NCBI GenBank assembly: GCA_029204225.1
Contig: CM055097.1
Coordinates: 51,864,996-51,928,995, forward strand
Reading direction: 5' to 3'
Length of the DNA: 64,000 nt
Source of the DNA: Diphasiastrum complanatum
Lineage: Eukaryota; Streptophyta; Lycopodiopsida; Lycopodiales; Lycopodiaceae
Part shown: piece after piece, positions 11,275 to 22,700 of the stretch
Numbering within the stretch: the stretch's first letter is position 1
Layout of the letters: each line of letters opens with the position of its first letter
Notes under the pieces: generated by a model
Database searches by the model: none
What the model saw: only the letters and a program-made list of their open reading frames with translations
What the model was told of the DNA's origin: nothing
Position numbers and translations under genes: made by a program

Positions 11275-12219
11275 GAAATTCTCTTTTATTTCAAAAAAAA
11301 ATTGCGTTTATATTTTTTGATGTATTGTGTTTTGAAATCTTTTTGATTAATTTAATGTTCTTAAATTTATTTTTTAAGGATTTAAAATTGAGAATTTTAA
11401 ATATTTTAAAAATGTAAATATTATTAATCATTAGCAAAACTGAAAAACTGTCAAGTATAATATTTTAACTTTGGATGTGTTTTTATGATATTTTTTGTAA
11501 AAAAAATATTGTTAGGAATTTAAAAAAATGGAAAGATTTTCTTCAAGGTGATTTAAATATTTTCTCAGATCATTTAGTCTCAATTATTGTAAAGTGATTT
11601 CATTTGCGTTTATTTTATGTTTAAATATTCAATGAACTTACATAGATATTTGAAAATTATATAAGTAAAGATTTTAAAAATTTTAAAAATTTTAAAAATA
11701 CTGATTAAAAATTTTATCTTAATTTAAAAAATATTTTTTTATGCAAGATTTGTATTTGAAAAACTTTGAAAATTCTAAAAAAAAAAAAATTAAGACTTTT
11801 GTTTTAAATAAGCAGAAAAAAAATTTAGTTATTTTAGTGGTTGTGTATCTAATGATATTATTTTAAATAGTATTATTATTTCATATAAGCTAATGTTAAG
11901 CTATTAATGAAAATCTATTGACCAAATTTTTTGTAGCTTGATTAATTTTCTTGCAAAATGCAACATTTTTTTAACATTACAATATATTTATTTGAAGTAT
12001 TTTAAATTTGAATACTTTTTTAAAAAAAATTAAAAAAATCTAAAAAAAATGGGTCTCCATTTCATTTCTCTTTTTTTTGGTCATCATGTTTTCTCTACTA
12101 ATACTAGAAAAATCGCATGTGCCTTGAAATAAAGTGTTGTCTAGAATTTGTTCAACCTCGTTTGTAATTTTCCCTTTGTAATAATAGCTTTTATTTTACT
12201 TGTTCTACTTATTTTGTTG
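11275..12219. other. Very AT-rich spacer
   Basis: Poly-A and poly-T runs and ATTTTAAA-type words dominate. I see no coding trail, terminal repeat or RNA gene. It separates the decayed methyltransferase-like gene from the CACTA fragment. Confidence 0.6.
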
Positions 12220-13071
12220 ACTTAGAAGTCAGAAAGGAACCTAATGAATTTCCAATGGAATTGGCATCTGTGAAATGTTCTTGTAACCAATGCAGATCTG
12301 CACAACAAATATCATTGTTAGAAGAAGGTTGGTTAGAAAATTTGTGCAAACATTCTATTTATTTTAAGAAGCACATTTTTTTTTTCCATGTTTTCTAGTG
12401 ACGATGATCGCAGACACTTCATATCTAGCACAAGATTGGGTTACAATGGGCAAAATATAGATCAATATCTCGTTGTGAGTGGATAGGATTACAAGCCATG
12501 ATGAGATAAGATGAACAACAACTTTGCAAGACAAATTGATCTCGATCTAACTCTTCTTCTTCCTCAAAATCAAGTTCAAGTGATGAACATGATTTTTCTA
12601 TGCAAGATGAAGTTAGAATTATGAACAACTTGATAAATAATGTCTATGAGCATCATGACAATATAAAAGAACCCATTGAACATGGTACCGAATATTTTAT
12701 GACTGACGAGAAAATGAAATTGAGAGAAGAATGAAATACACCATTATACCTTGGAGCAAAGACATCTCGCTTGGCCGCTGCGTTGCTTCTATTGAATCTC
12801 CAAGCAAAATATAAATGGAGCGATACAAGTGTTACATCTTTATTTGGGTAAAGAAAAATGAATTTTGTTTTACGCAAACTACTCTTAGAATGTAATGGCA
12901 TGCTAGAGACAAGAGCCGAGGCATGCAAAATGTTGACAAAGAGTATCCATGTTTTGCAACAGATGGGGTGAACCCTTTTGGAAAGATGTCAAGCATGTGG
13001 TCTACTTGGCCAGTGGTGTTGGCCAACCATAACATTCCACCTTGGCTAACTATTAGAAAAAGGACATCTCA
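12220..13071 (+). pseudogene. CACTA (En/Spm) transposase fragment, TNP2-like
   Basis: Two stretches match the N-terminal half of plant CACTA transposases. At 12735-12845 the frame reads TPLYLGAKTSRLAAALLLLN then KYKWSDTSVTSLF, equivalent to the conserved 'PLY-G...T-L-A-L-L-NLK---WSD-S' block. At 12953-13070 another frame reads FATDGVNPFGKMSS, WSTWPVVLANHNIPPW and LTIRKRTS, the highly conserved 'DG-NPFG...WPV-L-NYN-PPW' block. Stops and at least one frame change lie between. The fragment stops at 13071, exactly where the Gypsy LTR starts, so the transposase was cut by that insertion. No CACTA terminal repeat was found. Confidence 0.8.
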
Positions 13072-13179
13072 TGTCATGTGCTGCATGTAATTAGCCCATG
13101 AGCTTACTAATGAATTGCCAAATATAGCCATGGAGCTAAATTAGATTAGAACTAGTCAATAGGAAGCTAATAAAGTGGT
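13072..13179 (+). repeat. Truncated 5' LTR of the Gypsy element
   Basis: It starts TGTCATGTGCTGCATGTAAT and aligns over 108 bp with 22134-22241 with few changes, then similarity stops at GTGGT. The rest of the LTR and the primer site are missing. Confidence 0.8.
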
Positions 13180-13328
13180 TCTGATGAGGTTTCGTGTATC
13201 GTGATTTGGAGTTTGCAGTCGCGAAGCTTTCACTTCAATAGTACATCTATGCAAACAGAAGATGCTTCCTCTATGGTTTTGAAACCAAATGTGGGAATTA
13301 CTGGGTTATAGACAAGAGTTGTACAATA

Positions 13329-14010
13329 TGTTAAAAATTCACAATTCTAGCTTGACTAGTTTTGGTCATATGACTTGTAAATAGTTAGATGGTCATGATG
13401 TGGCTTGTCACACGTGCCAAATAGCATAGGATTCCATTCATAAGGATGTTCTCAAGTAGACCTAAGTGTTAGAACCTTTGGAATGAGTCCAAATTATGCT
13501 TAGATACAAGGGAGAAAAAATAGGAGCTATTTTTGGTAGTTTTTGCATTGTTGAGGGATCTCCAAGATTCCAACCCTAACTTGGTAGGGATGAAAGATCC
13601 ACCAAAATTAGCATTAGGGATAGGTTTAGGGCTACTCATACCTACCCAAAACCGTGATGGATCATGTATATATAGGTGATGATATCTCACCAAAATCAAT
13701 CAAGCAATTTCATGTTTTTTCTCTCATAATGGTGCAATTGCTCTCTATGTTCATAATTGTTTGAGTACTTGTAATTACTAATGATTATAGGATTGAATGT
13801 AGGTCTGGTGTACAGTACTCAGACTGTGGGAGGCCGTACTTTCACACTTGTGAAGCCTTCTTCAAGGATTTGGGGCATTTAGTGAGGTTCAAGCATAGAT
13901 TTTTGATGGATTTTGATGGTTCAACTTGTGCTAATCTTATGAAATCATAATCTATTGTTTCCCTCATCATTTCAAGTGTTTTAGGATCCTTATTTGCTGT
14001 AATTTTTACA
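13329..14010 (+). repeat. 5' LTR of the full-length Copia
   Basis: It starts TGTTAAAAATTCACAATTC and ends GTAATTTTTACA. A TATA-like stretch GTATATATAGG is at 13666-13676. CACGTG is at 13411-13416. The palindrome position 13843-13852 reads CACACTTGTG, broken relative to the 3' LTR. Confidence 0.97.
13666..13676 (+). promoter_or_regulatory. TATA-like element in the Copia LTR
   Basis: GTATATATAGG lies in the middle of the LTR, the usual place for the U3/R promoter. The same sequence is in the 3' LTR near 19142-19152. Confidence 0.6.
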
Positions 14011-14023
14011 TGGTATCAGAGCC
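14011..14023 (+). other. Primer-binding site, tRNA-Met
   Basis: TGGTATCAGAGCC directly follows the LTR end with no spacer. It is complementary to the 3' end of plant initiator tRNA-Met. Confidence 0.95.
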
Positions 14024-14822
14024 TAAAGGCTGAAATGAGCTAAATCCTTGGTTTTCATTCAATTTGATCACAATTTTTTATCTAAATCTTGTGTAGATTG
14101 GATCTTAGCATCTAGTATTGATTCTAGAACTCAAAGTGACTCAAATACATTGGAGATTGGTGTTGTGTGACTTCATTTGCAGGTGTTTAGGTGTCTAAAA
14201 CCAGAGGCAAAGTTGAATTCAATTCACATTACCAAGATAGCAAGTTTTTGCTTGCTCCAAGCATTGATTTCTAAGCAAGTTTTGGAGGTGATTTCATAGA
14301 GGAGGCTTTCTAGCATTCAAGGAGAGGGAAGATCAGAGTTTTGGGGACTCTTCAAGGCTGTTCTAAGGTGTACTAGACACCTCCTAAAGTGATTTAGGTT
14401 CAGTCCAACCATTGCTTGACTTATGCACCAAATTAGATCAATTTTTCATCAATTTTGATCATTTTTTGCTTGTGATTGGATAGTAGATTGTGTTGCATCC
14501 TCATTAAGTTCCATTTAGATCTTTTATAAGTGATTTTGGAAGTATATTAGGTTGCTGAAATTCACTCTTGATCAGATCATTTGGAGGCTTTAATGTTCTT
14601 TATAGAAAGAGGGGCAATTCTACTAGTATTGTCTACTTCAATCAAGCAAGTGCATTGTTTCTAGTATTCTATGATTTGATTTTGTTAGAGATCATTCTTA
14701 GATCTTTATAGGAAGTCTATTACTGATCTTTTCAGGTCCCTAAGAAGTGGGATAAGGTAGACCTTCAATCAAATCAATAGAAGTAACCTTCATTTGTGTC
14801 AAGTCCTTGATTAGGAGACTAG
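14024..14822 (+). other. Copia leader between primer site and gag
   Basis: This is 799 bp of AT-rich untranslated leader. I see no upstream coding frame of note. The gag ATG at 14823 follows a stop-rich stretch and starts the MASINAYLLD frame. Confidence 0.7.
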
Positions 14823-17800
14823 ATGGCATCTATAAATGCATATCTTTTGGATACTAATGAAAGGCTCAACAAAACTAACTATTCCATATGGAAAGTTAGA
14901 ATGGAATCTATCATGATCATGCAAGATTTGATGGAAATTGTAAATGGTAAGGAGGGTGAACCTATTCATCCTCAAGAAAAAGCCAAATACATCAAGAGGT
15001 GCAATGTTGCACTACATTGCATAAAAATGAATGTTGCAAATGAACTCTTAAGAGAGGTAGGAGATTGCACTTCAGCTCAAGATGCTTGGGAGACTTTGCA
15101 AAAGGTCTATGAATCCAAGAACCAAACTAGAATGTTAGCTTTGAAGAATCAAATCTATAGAAGCTATCAAAAGAAAGGAGAGAGTGCACATACTTTTGTC
15201 CTAAGAGTAAAGGAATTGAACAAAGAGCTAGCCTTTATAGGTGACCCTATCAAGGATGAAGAGCTTGTTCAACTCATATTGAATGGACTAAGCTTTGAAT
15301 TTGACAATTTGGTTCAGGGATATGCAATTATGGGTAAGCTACCCATACTTGAAGAACTCCAAGGCACACTCATGGCCGAGGAATCAAGAAGGAGCCAAAT
15401 GCAAGAGAGGATGGATAGGCTTTCCATCCAAGGTGGAGATGACCAAGCTCTCTTCACCAAAGGCAAAGGCAAGTCCAAAGTCAAAGGATCAACATTCAAG
15501 AAGTCTACAAAGCTTGAGGATCAAGAAGGACCCCCAAAGGCATCTCCATCAACCACCAAAGTCAAGAAGGACAAATCAAAGGTGAAGTGCTACTATTGTA
15601 GCAAGATGGGGCATTATGCCTCAGAATGCTTCAAGAGGAAGCAAGATCAAAGCCAAGCCAACATGAGCAAAGAGGAGGAGGAGGAGAGTTCACATGAGGA
15701 CTTTCTCATGATGTCCATATTTTCTTCAACAAGCTTCAAAGGAGAAGATCCTTGGTGGATTGACTCGGGTGCTAGTTCACACATGAATAGTAAAAGGGAG
15801 TTTTTCTCTTCTCTCTTATCTTATGATGGACCTATAAAGTCTATCTATACAGCAAATGATGAAGCTTGTAAGATTGAAGGAGTTGGTAGAATTCCCCTTT
15901 GCTTAGGATCTTCCAAAAAGATCAACATAGAAGGTGTTTTGTACATTCCTACAATAACAAAGAATCTACTAAGTGTTGGCCAAATGGTAGACAATGGTTG
16001 CAATGTTGACTTTGCTTCAAATGAATGTTTCATCAAGAAGAAGGGTAAGATAGTGGCTAAGGGCACTAGACTTGGCAAACTTTATAAGTTGGATGCATTT
16101 GTGGATACTAATGTTGTCATGTTGGCCGAGAAGAGCAAGATATCTACTTTTACTTTATGGCACAAAAGACTTGGACATGTCAACTCGGGTTCCATGGAGG
16201 CTATGATCAAGGAGGAGTATGCTTTAGGCCTACCAAGGTCTATTGGGAAGGAAGACAAGGTTTGTGAAGCTTGTGCCTTATCCAAGGCACATAAGAAGGT
16301 GTTTCCTAACTCCATCACAAAGTCATCTCATCCTCTTGAGCTCATACACTCAGATGTGCACATTGCTAGCACCAAATCTAATGGAGGTTCATCCATGTTT
16401 TTAACCTTCATTGATGACTACTCAAGATATTGTTGGGTGTTCTTACTTTCCTTCAAGTCTCAAGTATTTGATACTTTTGTAAAGTTCAAGTTGTTTGTGG
16501 AAAAGCATCATAATCATAGCATCAAGATTCTTAGAAGTGACAATGGTGGAGAATTCATCTCCAATGAGTTCAAGGCCTTTTGTGAGGAGGAAGGGATCAA
16601 GAAAGAGACTTCTTGTCCTTACACTCCTCAACAAAATGGAGTTGCTGAAAGAAGGAATAGAACATTATGTGAATGTTCTAAGGCTTTAAGATTAGATGCT
16701 TGTTTGCCCAAATCCTTTTGGGGTGAGTCTCTTGTATGTGCAAACTACTTGATGAATAGGGTGTCTTGCAAAGCAATTGAAGGCAAAACTCCTTATGAGA
16801 TGTTGTATGGAAAGAAACCCAATCTTAATCACTTGAAAGTTTTTGGGTGTATATGTTATGTGCATGTGCCATTGGAAACAAGAACCAAGGAGGATCCATC
16901 TTCCACAAGAGGGATCATGCTTGGATATGCAAGCTCAAGCAAGGGCTACAAAGTCTATCTCCCATCCTTGAACAAATTTGTTGTTTCAAGGGATGTCATC
17001 TTTGATGAACATCATATGCATATGCTTGAAGAAGGCTCAAGTGCTCCAACAATCAAGAAGAAGATGGCCGAGGAGCAAGATCTTGGTTTTGAGGAGGAGC
17101 TCATGGAGGAGCAAGCACCAAACCCACCTATCACACCAAGGAGATCTTCAAGGGCAAAAGTGGAGCCATCAAGGCTCACATATCAAGGCAAAGGACAGCA
17201 AGTTGAGGGTATCTCATCCACTTCTTATGCTTTATCTAGTTTTGAATAACCATCTAATGTTGAAGATGCATTGAACTCCAAAGAATGGTATAAAGCTATG
17301 TTGGATGAGTATGATGCCTTGATTGAGAATGAAACTTGGTTGCTTGTTGAGAGACCTCAAAGGAATGTAATAGGATGCAAGTGGGTCTTCAAGCTTAAGT
17401 TGAATGCAAATGGGAGTGTTAACAAACATAAAACAAGATTAGTTGCAAAAGGTTATGCTCAAGAGAGAGGGATAGACTATGAGGAAACTTTTGCACCCGT
17501 GGCCAAGATGGTCACAATAAGACTAATCATTGCACTTGCATCACATTTTGGATGGATTCTATGTCAAATGGATGTCTCTAATGCTTTCTTGAATGGTTTT
17601 TTGGAAGATGATATCTATATGGAGCAGCCACAAGGGTTCATCAAGCATGGAATGGAGAACAAAGTATGCCATCTCCAAAGAAGCATCTATGGCTTGAAGC
17701 AAGCCTCGAGATCTTGGAATTCAAGACTACATTGCTATCTTATTTCACTTTTTTTTGTTCAAAGTGAATATGATCCTACTCTTTACATTAAGTTTGATGA

Positions 17801-18776
17801 TGTTGGTATTGTACTTTTACTCATTTATGTAGATGACATCATCATTAGTGGAAATAGTGTTGATGGTATCAAAAAAATCAAGATAGATCTATCCTTAGAG
17901 TTCAAGATGGTAGATCTAGGGTGTCTTCACTTCATCTTAGGCATAGAAGTACTTAGAGGGTCTGATTTTATCTTTATAAGTCAAGTAAACTATGCTCAAA
18001 GTCTTTTGAAGAAGTTTAAGATGGAAGTATGCAAAAGTGTTGACACACCAATGGAGCAAGATGTAAAAGTGCCAAATGAAGATGATGAAAGATCCTTCAT
18101 GGACATCACTTTGTTTAGGCAACTTATAGGTTCCTTAATGTGGATCACTATAACTAGACCAGATCTTAGCTTTAGTGTATGTAGGTTGAGCCAATCCATG
18201 CAAAAGCCATTGAATATCCATTGGAAAAAGGCTAAGAGGATTCTAAGATACATCTCGGGTACATTGGATTTTGGGATTCTATATAGAGGAGATGTGATTA
18301 ACCTTCATGCATTTAGTGATTCAGATTTTGCAGGGGACAAGAGGTATAGGAATTCAACAAGTGCCTATTCAACTTTCATAGGAGAAGGTGTGGTTTCATG
18401 GCTTTCAAAAAAGCAAGAAACTATATCTCTATCTTCAACCGAGGCCGAGAACAAAGCTTTGACAACCACTACAAAGGAGGTACTTTGGATCAAGAGATTA
18501 TTGGTGGAACTAAAGATCATGGATTCATAGGAGGCACCAATCATCTACAATGACAATATATCAGCCCAACACCTTGCATCTAACCCAATCTTCCATGCAA
18601 GATCTAAGCACATTGAGATATGCCATCACTTTGTGAGAGAAATGGTGCAAGCCAAGGAGATTGCTTTGGAGCATGTTCCAAGCAATGAATGTGTAGCTGA
18701 TCTACTTACTAAACCACTTCAAAAGACACTTTTTATGAAGTTCAGATCATCACTTGGAGTGATAGTAAAGCAATGA
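14823..18776 (+). pseudogene. Copia gag-pol polyprotein with two in-frame stops
   Basis: One frame runs from ATG 14823 to TGA 18774-18776, about 1,317 codons, broken by TAA 17247-17249 and TAG 18528-18530. Gag is a UBN2-type region (about residues 1-240) with zinc knuckle CYYCSKMGHYASEC (about 258-271). Protease is WWIDSGASSHM (about 312-322). Integrase has HKRLGH...CEAC zinc residues and the D-D-E set HSDVHI, RSDNGGEF and VAERRNR. RT carries QMDVSNAFLNG and the catalytic YVDD in LLIYVDDIIIS. RNase H has FSDSDFAG and STEAENKAL; its later site reads IIYNDN where YCDN is usual. The tail is ADLLTKPLQK. The stops fall between integrase and RT and inside RNase H. The stops and few LTR differences suggest it was inserted already defective or decayed at once. 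Confidence 0.95.
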
Positions 18777-18793
18777 TTGAACCAAGCTAGATA

Positions 18794-18804
18794 GTGAGGA
18801 GGAG
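18794..18804 (+). other. Polypurine tract of the full-length Copia
   Basis: GTGAGGAGGAG abuts the 3' LTR start TGTTAAAA. The same tract is used by the Copia ending at 7477 and, on the minus strand, beside the LTR at 28706-29697. Confidence 0.9.
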
Positions 18805-19486
18805 TGTTAAAAATTCACAATTCTAGCTTGACTAGTTTTGGTCATATGACTTGTAAATAGTTAGATGGTCATGATGTGGCTTGTCACACGTGCCAAATAG
18901 CATAGGATTCCATTCATAAGGATGTTCTCAAGTAGACCTAAGTGTTAGAACCTTTGGAATGAGTCCAAATTATGCTTAGATACAAGGGAGAAAAAATAGG
19001 AGCTATTTTTGGTAGTTTTTGCATTGTTGAGGGATCTCCAAGATTCCAACCCTAACTTGGTAGGGATGAAAGATCCACCAAAATTAGCATTAGGGATAGG
19101 TTTAGGGCTACTCATACCTACCCAAAACCGTGATGGATCATGTATATATAGGTGATGATATCTCACCAAAATCAATCAAGCAATTTCATGTTTTTTCTCT
19201 CATAATGGTGCAATTGCTCTCTATGTTCATAATTGTTTGAGTACTTGTGATTACTAATGATTATAGGATTGAATGTAGGTCTGGTGTACAGTACTCAGAC
19301 TGTGGGAGGCCGTACTTTCACACGTGTGAAGCCTTCTTCAAGGATTTGGGGCATTTAGTGAGGTTCAAGCATAGATTTTTGATGGATTTTGATGGTTCAA
19401 CTTGTGCTAATCTTATGAAATCATAATCTATTGTTTCCCTCATCATTTCAAGTGTTTTAGGATCCTTATTTGCTGTAATTTTTACA
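18805..19486 (+). repeat. 3' LTR of the full-length Copia
   Basis: It is 682 bp, with the same ends as the 5' LTR. It carries the intact palindrome CACACGTGTG at 19319-19328, where the 5' LTR has T for G. Confidence 0.97.
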
Positions 19487-19591
19487 CAATACTAGTTATG
19501 GGAGCATAGCGATCATTCCTAGCTCTTGTTACAATGGTGTGGGCAGTTCATTAGAGGTATCCTAATGAACTGATCAATATTCAAGAAAATA

Positions 19592-20850
19592 TTGACAATG
19601 TTCCTTTTGAGGACATACCAACCTTTGAAGGAGAAATGAGTTCATTACATATTACTAGTTATATATTGTCGATGAGAACCTGCGACTATATTCTATCTCT
19701 GATCAGGGCAAAATTATCATAGCAGTATCCTACTTTCGAGGAAAAGAATATGATTGGTGGCAAGGAGTATTACGTCATCCAGAGTATGAATAGAATTCAT
19801 GGGACGATTTCAAAGAGTTTTGTGCAGAAATATTTATAGATTATCATATGGATTCTTGGTATATGCTGTTGAATTTCACACGTGTGGATTGTCCACTACA
19901 TGTACTTGTGATCTCCTAAGGTGTGTAGATGCACCAAGATCAAGACTAGATTGAGATTCAAGATCTATCTTTGATTCTATGGCAAAAACACACTACTACA
20001 TGCATTCAATCACTTCCAACTCTCACTCACACGTGTGGGAAGTGTTCCAAAAGTATTCTAAGTAAAAACAATCTGCTCTCCTCGGGTAGAGAGAGAAAAA
20101 CCATGATGAGCTCTCGGGTAGAGAGAGAAAGCTAGAAATTCAATGACACTCAAAATCCACTCAATCTCAAAATCAATTAGATCCAAAAGGAGGAGTACAA
20201 TGATACTAATAGACTCATGAGCTACCACTATGCTTAACTATGATTGGATCACACTTTGCCACCTCTTAATCCTATTGGACCATTGATCCATGCACCTCTA
20301 AATTCTATTGGACTATATTCAAGCACACCTCAATTTTCTATTGGACCTCACAAGGTTCCACCTCTAAATCCTATTGGACCTCTTAAGCTTCATCAAACAA
20401 AAGCATAACACTTGTCTACACTCTAATTGGCACAAGTTTGGCTCTATTTTAACTCAATATTGGCATTACAAGTGGAAATGGATAATTTGCCATCTATGCC
20501 AAATTTGACCCTATCAACATCCTACACCTAAATGCTTGACTATGAAATTCTATGAGACCCCTATATCAAACATTTTGATTTACTTTACAATTCTCCACAC
20601 GTGGGAACATCCTCCACACATGTGAGATTCACTTACAAACTTCTATCATAAAAAATACCAAGCTAGATTTTTGCCAATTTCTCACATATGCTAGAACAAA
20701 CTAGCTCTGTAAAGGCATATAATACCAGATTATGTTTGATAGCATCTAAACAGAGGTGTCTTGATGAAGAATTATCTATCCAACACTATCTACGTGGTCT
20801 TAAGATCACATTCGTCAACATTTGGATAAAGTACTTTGAGAGAATCCAAC
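19592..20850 (+). pseudogene. Gypsy gag, interrupted by a solo LTR
   Basis: Before the insertion the frame reads IIIAVSYFRGKEYDWWQGVL, a stop, NSWDDFKEFCAEIFIDYHMD and SWYM. After it the frame continues LEQTSSVKAYNTRLCLIASK then LDEELSIQHYLRGLKITFVN. Joined at the TATGC duplication these make one Retrotrans_gag domain: '-YF-G-A--WW', 'W-dF---f', 'l-Q--SV--Y---F', 'll-GL'. At least one TAG interrupts it before the insertion, and stops follow near 20850. The capsid-like domain belongs to the broken Gypsy element. Confidence 0.8.
19867..20686 (-). mobile_element. Solo LTR, Copia type, minus orientation
   Basis: It is 820 bp with ends TG...CA and a perfect 5-bp duplication TATGC (19862-19866 and 20687-20691). 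It interrupts the gag frame, which reads through when it is removed. On the minus strand it starts TGTGAGAAATTGGCAAAA and shares with the LTR at 28706-29697 the block CAC(G/A)TGGGAACA..CTCCAC (20598-20617). That gives the orientation and family. It carries CACACGTGTG at 19877-19886 and 20028-20037. It formed by recombination between the two LTRs of a full element. Confidence 0.93.
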
Positions 20851-20959
20851 ATTGATAGATGTAATGCAAAAGGCATTAATTCAATATCTAAGGATAAGAC
20901 AACAAAAGATGCAACTATGGATCAAATTGGAGTCTCAGTAGGAAGAAATTCCTACACCA

Positions 20960-21727
20960 GTGTGTACAACTCTCCATCAGCAAAACTCTCCAAAACTATC
21001 AATATGTCAATTTCAAGCTCATCAAGGTGCTGGTTTGAACAAAAATATTTCAGAGAGAAATTCTTCAATCGATGAAGGATCTGAAGGAATCAAGAAATTG
21101 CAGAATACGTCTCTTGAACATCCAATCATGTCTCAACATCAACAAGAAATGAATTTTGACTTATCTTCCAATATTGTTGACTCGATTAATATTACTATTG
21201 CCTATCATTGTATATATGACAAATTTATCTTTGGAGATCGAACTGAAGATAATCACTGCTTACAACATTGTATATATGACAAATTTATCTTTGGAGATCA
21301 AATTGAGGATCATCATTGCTTACAACAAAACAAATATGAGTTGTTCATATTCCAACATAACGACGCTCTCTTGGAACAGAATGATGAATTGGAAACAACT
21401 AGATTGTGGCCAAATTCGGACAATGAATCATTTGATTTGGAGCATTACTATTTTGTTCTATCAAGAGCTATACCCATCCCTTCAGTCACAGAGGATATCA
21501 ATGGATCCATGGCCATCCATCTTCAGCGAGATAACGCTACCAATCTTGCTCAGAATGATTCGACGGGATGGAACTCCAATGCTCAATCAGATAACCTGGC
21601 TGAAATCATTGCTTTAATCAACGCTTTGGAGTCACAAAAGGACATTGTGATCCTACATCAAGGAGCAATGCAAAAGGCAACAAAATCGGATGCAAGGACA
21701 ATAAAAGACGCATCTAGAATTGGATAG
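20960..21727 (+). CDS. Unrecognised 255-codon frame in the Gypsy element
   Basis: I recognise no domain. The frame is acidic and polar, ends near KDASRIG, and lies between gag and the 3' LTR where pol should be. It contains an in-frame tandem duplication of 20 residues beginning HCIYDKFIFGD (21206-21325). It may be the end of gag plus untranslated 3' sequence that happens to be open, or a family-specific extra gene. The first ATG at 20960 is not specially supported. Confidence 0.4.
   Translation: MCTTLHQQNSPKLSICQFQAHQGAGLNKNISERNSSIDEGSEGIKKLQNTSLEHPIMSQHQQEMNFDLSSNIVDSINITIAYHCIYDKFIFGDRTEDNHCLQHCIYDKFIFGDQIEDHHCLQQNKYELFIFQHNDALLEQNDELETTRLWPNSDNESFDLEHYYFVLSRAIPIPSVTEDINGSMAIHLQRDNATNLAQNDSTGWNSNAQSDNLAEIIALINALESQKDIVILHQGAMQKATKSDARTIKDASRIG
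21206..21325 (+). repeat. 60-bp in-frame tandem duplication
   Basis: Two 60-bp copies (21206-21265 and 21266-21325) begin CATTGTATATATGACAAATT and differ at a few bases. The length is a multiple of three, so the frame is kept. Confidence 0.95.
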
Positions 21728-22133
21728 CCTATCCAATCAAGGAAGATACTGAGCAAGAAGACTATTGAATGTCATGTTGCTTGGATCCTGTCAACCCGTA
21801 CAGAACTAATGCAACTTGAGGCTTTCCTATGTTTCATCAATCTCTTCTTCAGTGATCTTATTTATTCTATGGGATCAGTTGTAGATCTAAGGTTCTCTAT
21901 AAAGAAAACTCGTTGCAACCATGTTCTACAACAATAAGCTGGAAGTTGAACCTAAGGCAACAAAATTTAAATGCTAGATGGCTACTAATAAGAATAATAC
22001 AAGAAAAGATGTTTCTTATTCAACGTGGCCAATTACTTCTCGACTACCGCCAAAGGATTCACGAGACATGGCACTCAACAAAGGACTACATGGTCTTCAT
22101 TTTTTAGGGCAAAAATGCTTGAAGTAGGGGAAG

Positions 22134-22693
22134 TGTCATGTGCTGCATGTAATTAGCCCATGAGCTTACTAATGAGCTGCCAAATATAGCCATGGAGCTA
22201 AATTACATTAGAACTAGTCAATAGGAAAGTAATAAAGTGGTCCGAACAACCTCGCTATAATTGAGAATAGCGGAATTGTAATAATGGTTGTAAGGCACAA
22301 ATTAGCTAAATAAGGCCCCAAACTTATAGTAGAAGCACAAATGACCACTATAAATAGCTGAGGTCGTCAAAATTTGGAGGCTATTGTTTATTTTGTAATT
22401 TTGAGTTTTAAAATATCTTGGAGCTTCTCTTTGAGAGCTTTCATTTACACTCGTTTTGTTTTTAAGAAATAAAAAAACCTAGTCTTCATCACAAACTTAT
22501 ATGTAGTATGGTTTTCTATTCTGGATCCATTTGCTATCGTAGTCTTAGGATTTTTTGCAAACGCTCATTCAGTCTTGTTATTAGTAGGTCCATTTTAATT
22601 AATCTTGTTAGAGAGTTCTTTGAATTGTATTAAATTTAGGGCACATTGTTCCTATCTTTACATCAACATAACATATCAACGCATTGCATGTCA
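22134..22693 (+). repeat. 3' LTR of the Gypsy element (right end approximate)
   Basis: It follows the polypurine-like GAAGTAGGGGAAG (22121-22133) and begins TGTCATGTGCTGCATG. TATAAATA at 22349-22356 is a clear promoter box. The end is set at a TCA near 22693 for want of better evidence. Confidence 0.65.
22349..22356 (+). promoter_or_regulatory. TATA box in the Gypsy LTR
   Basis: TATAAATA about 215 bp into the LTR, a typical U3 position. Confidence 0.6.
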
Positions 22694-22700
22694 ATAATAA

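Larger units (their letters stand above)
13329..19486 (+). mobile_element. Full-length Ty1/Copia retrotransposon, recent insertion
   Basis: It has two 682-bp LTRs, primer site, leader, one gag-pol reading frame, a polypurine tract and a 5-bp target duplication CAATA (13324-13328 and 19487-19491). The LTRs differ at only two positions: A13773/G19249 and T13848/G19324. Domain order is gag, protease, integrase, RT, RNase H, which defines Ty1/Copia. The insertion lies in the Gypsy element and is the youngest datable event in the window. Two in-frame stops make this copy unable to produce a full polyprotein. Confidence 0.97.
13072..22700 (+). mobile_element. Ty3/Gypsy element, decayed, with nested insertions
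   Basis: A truncated left LTR (13072-13179) and a right LTR beginning at 22134 share their first 108 bp. Between them are a gag (19592-20850), a 255-codon frame and a polypurine tract, but no RT, RNase H or integrase. The body is split by the Copia element 13329-19486 and the solo LTR 19867-20686. The right border is not certain: TCTCA precedes 13072 and recurs at 22701-22705, but the base before the second copy is not the expected CA. It sits in the CACTA transposase sequence. With the insertions removed the Gypsy part is about 2.7 kb, so it is internally deleted. Confidence 0.7.
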
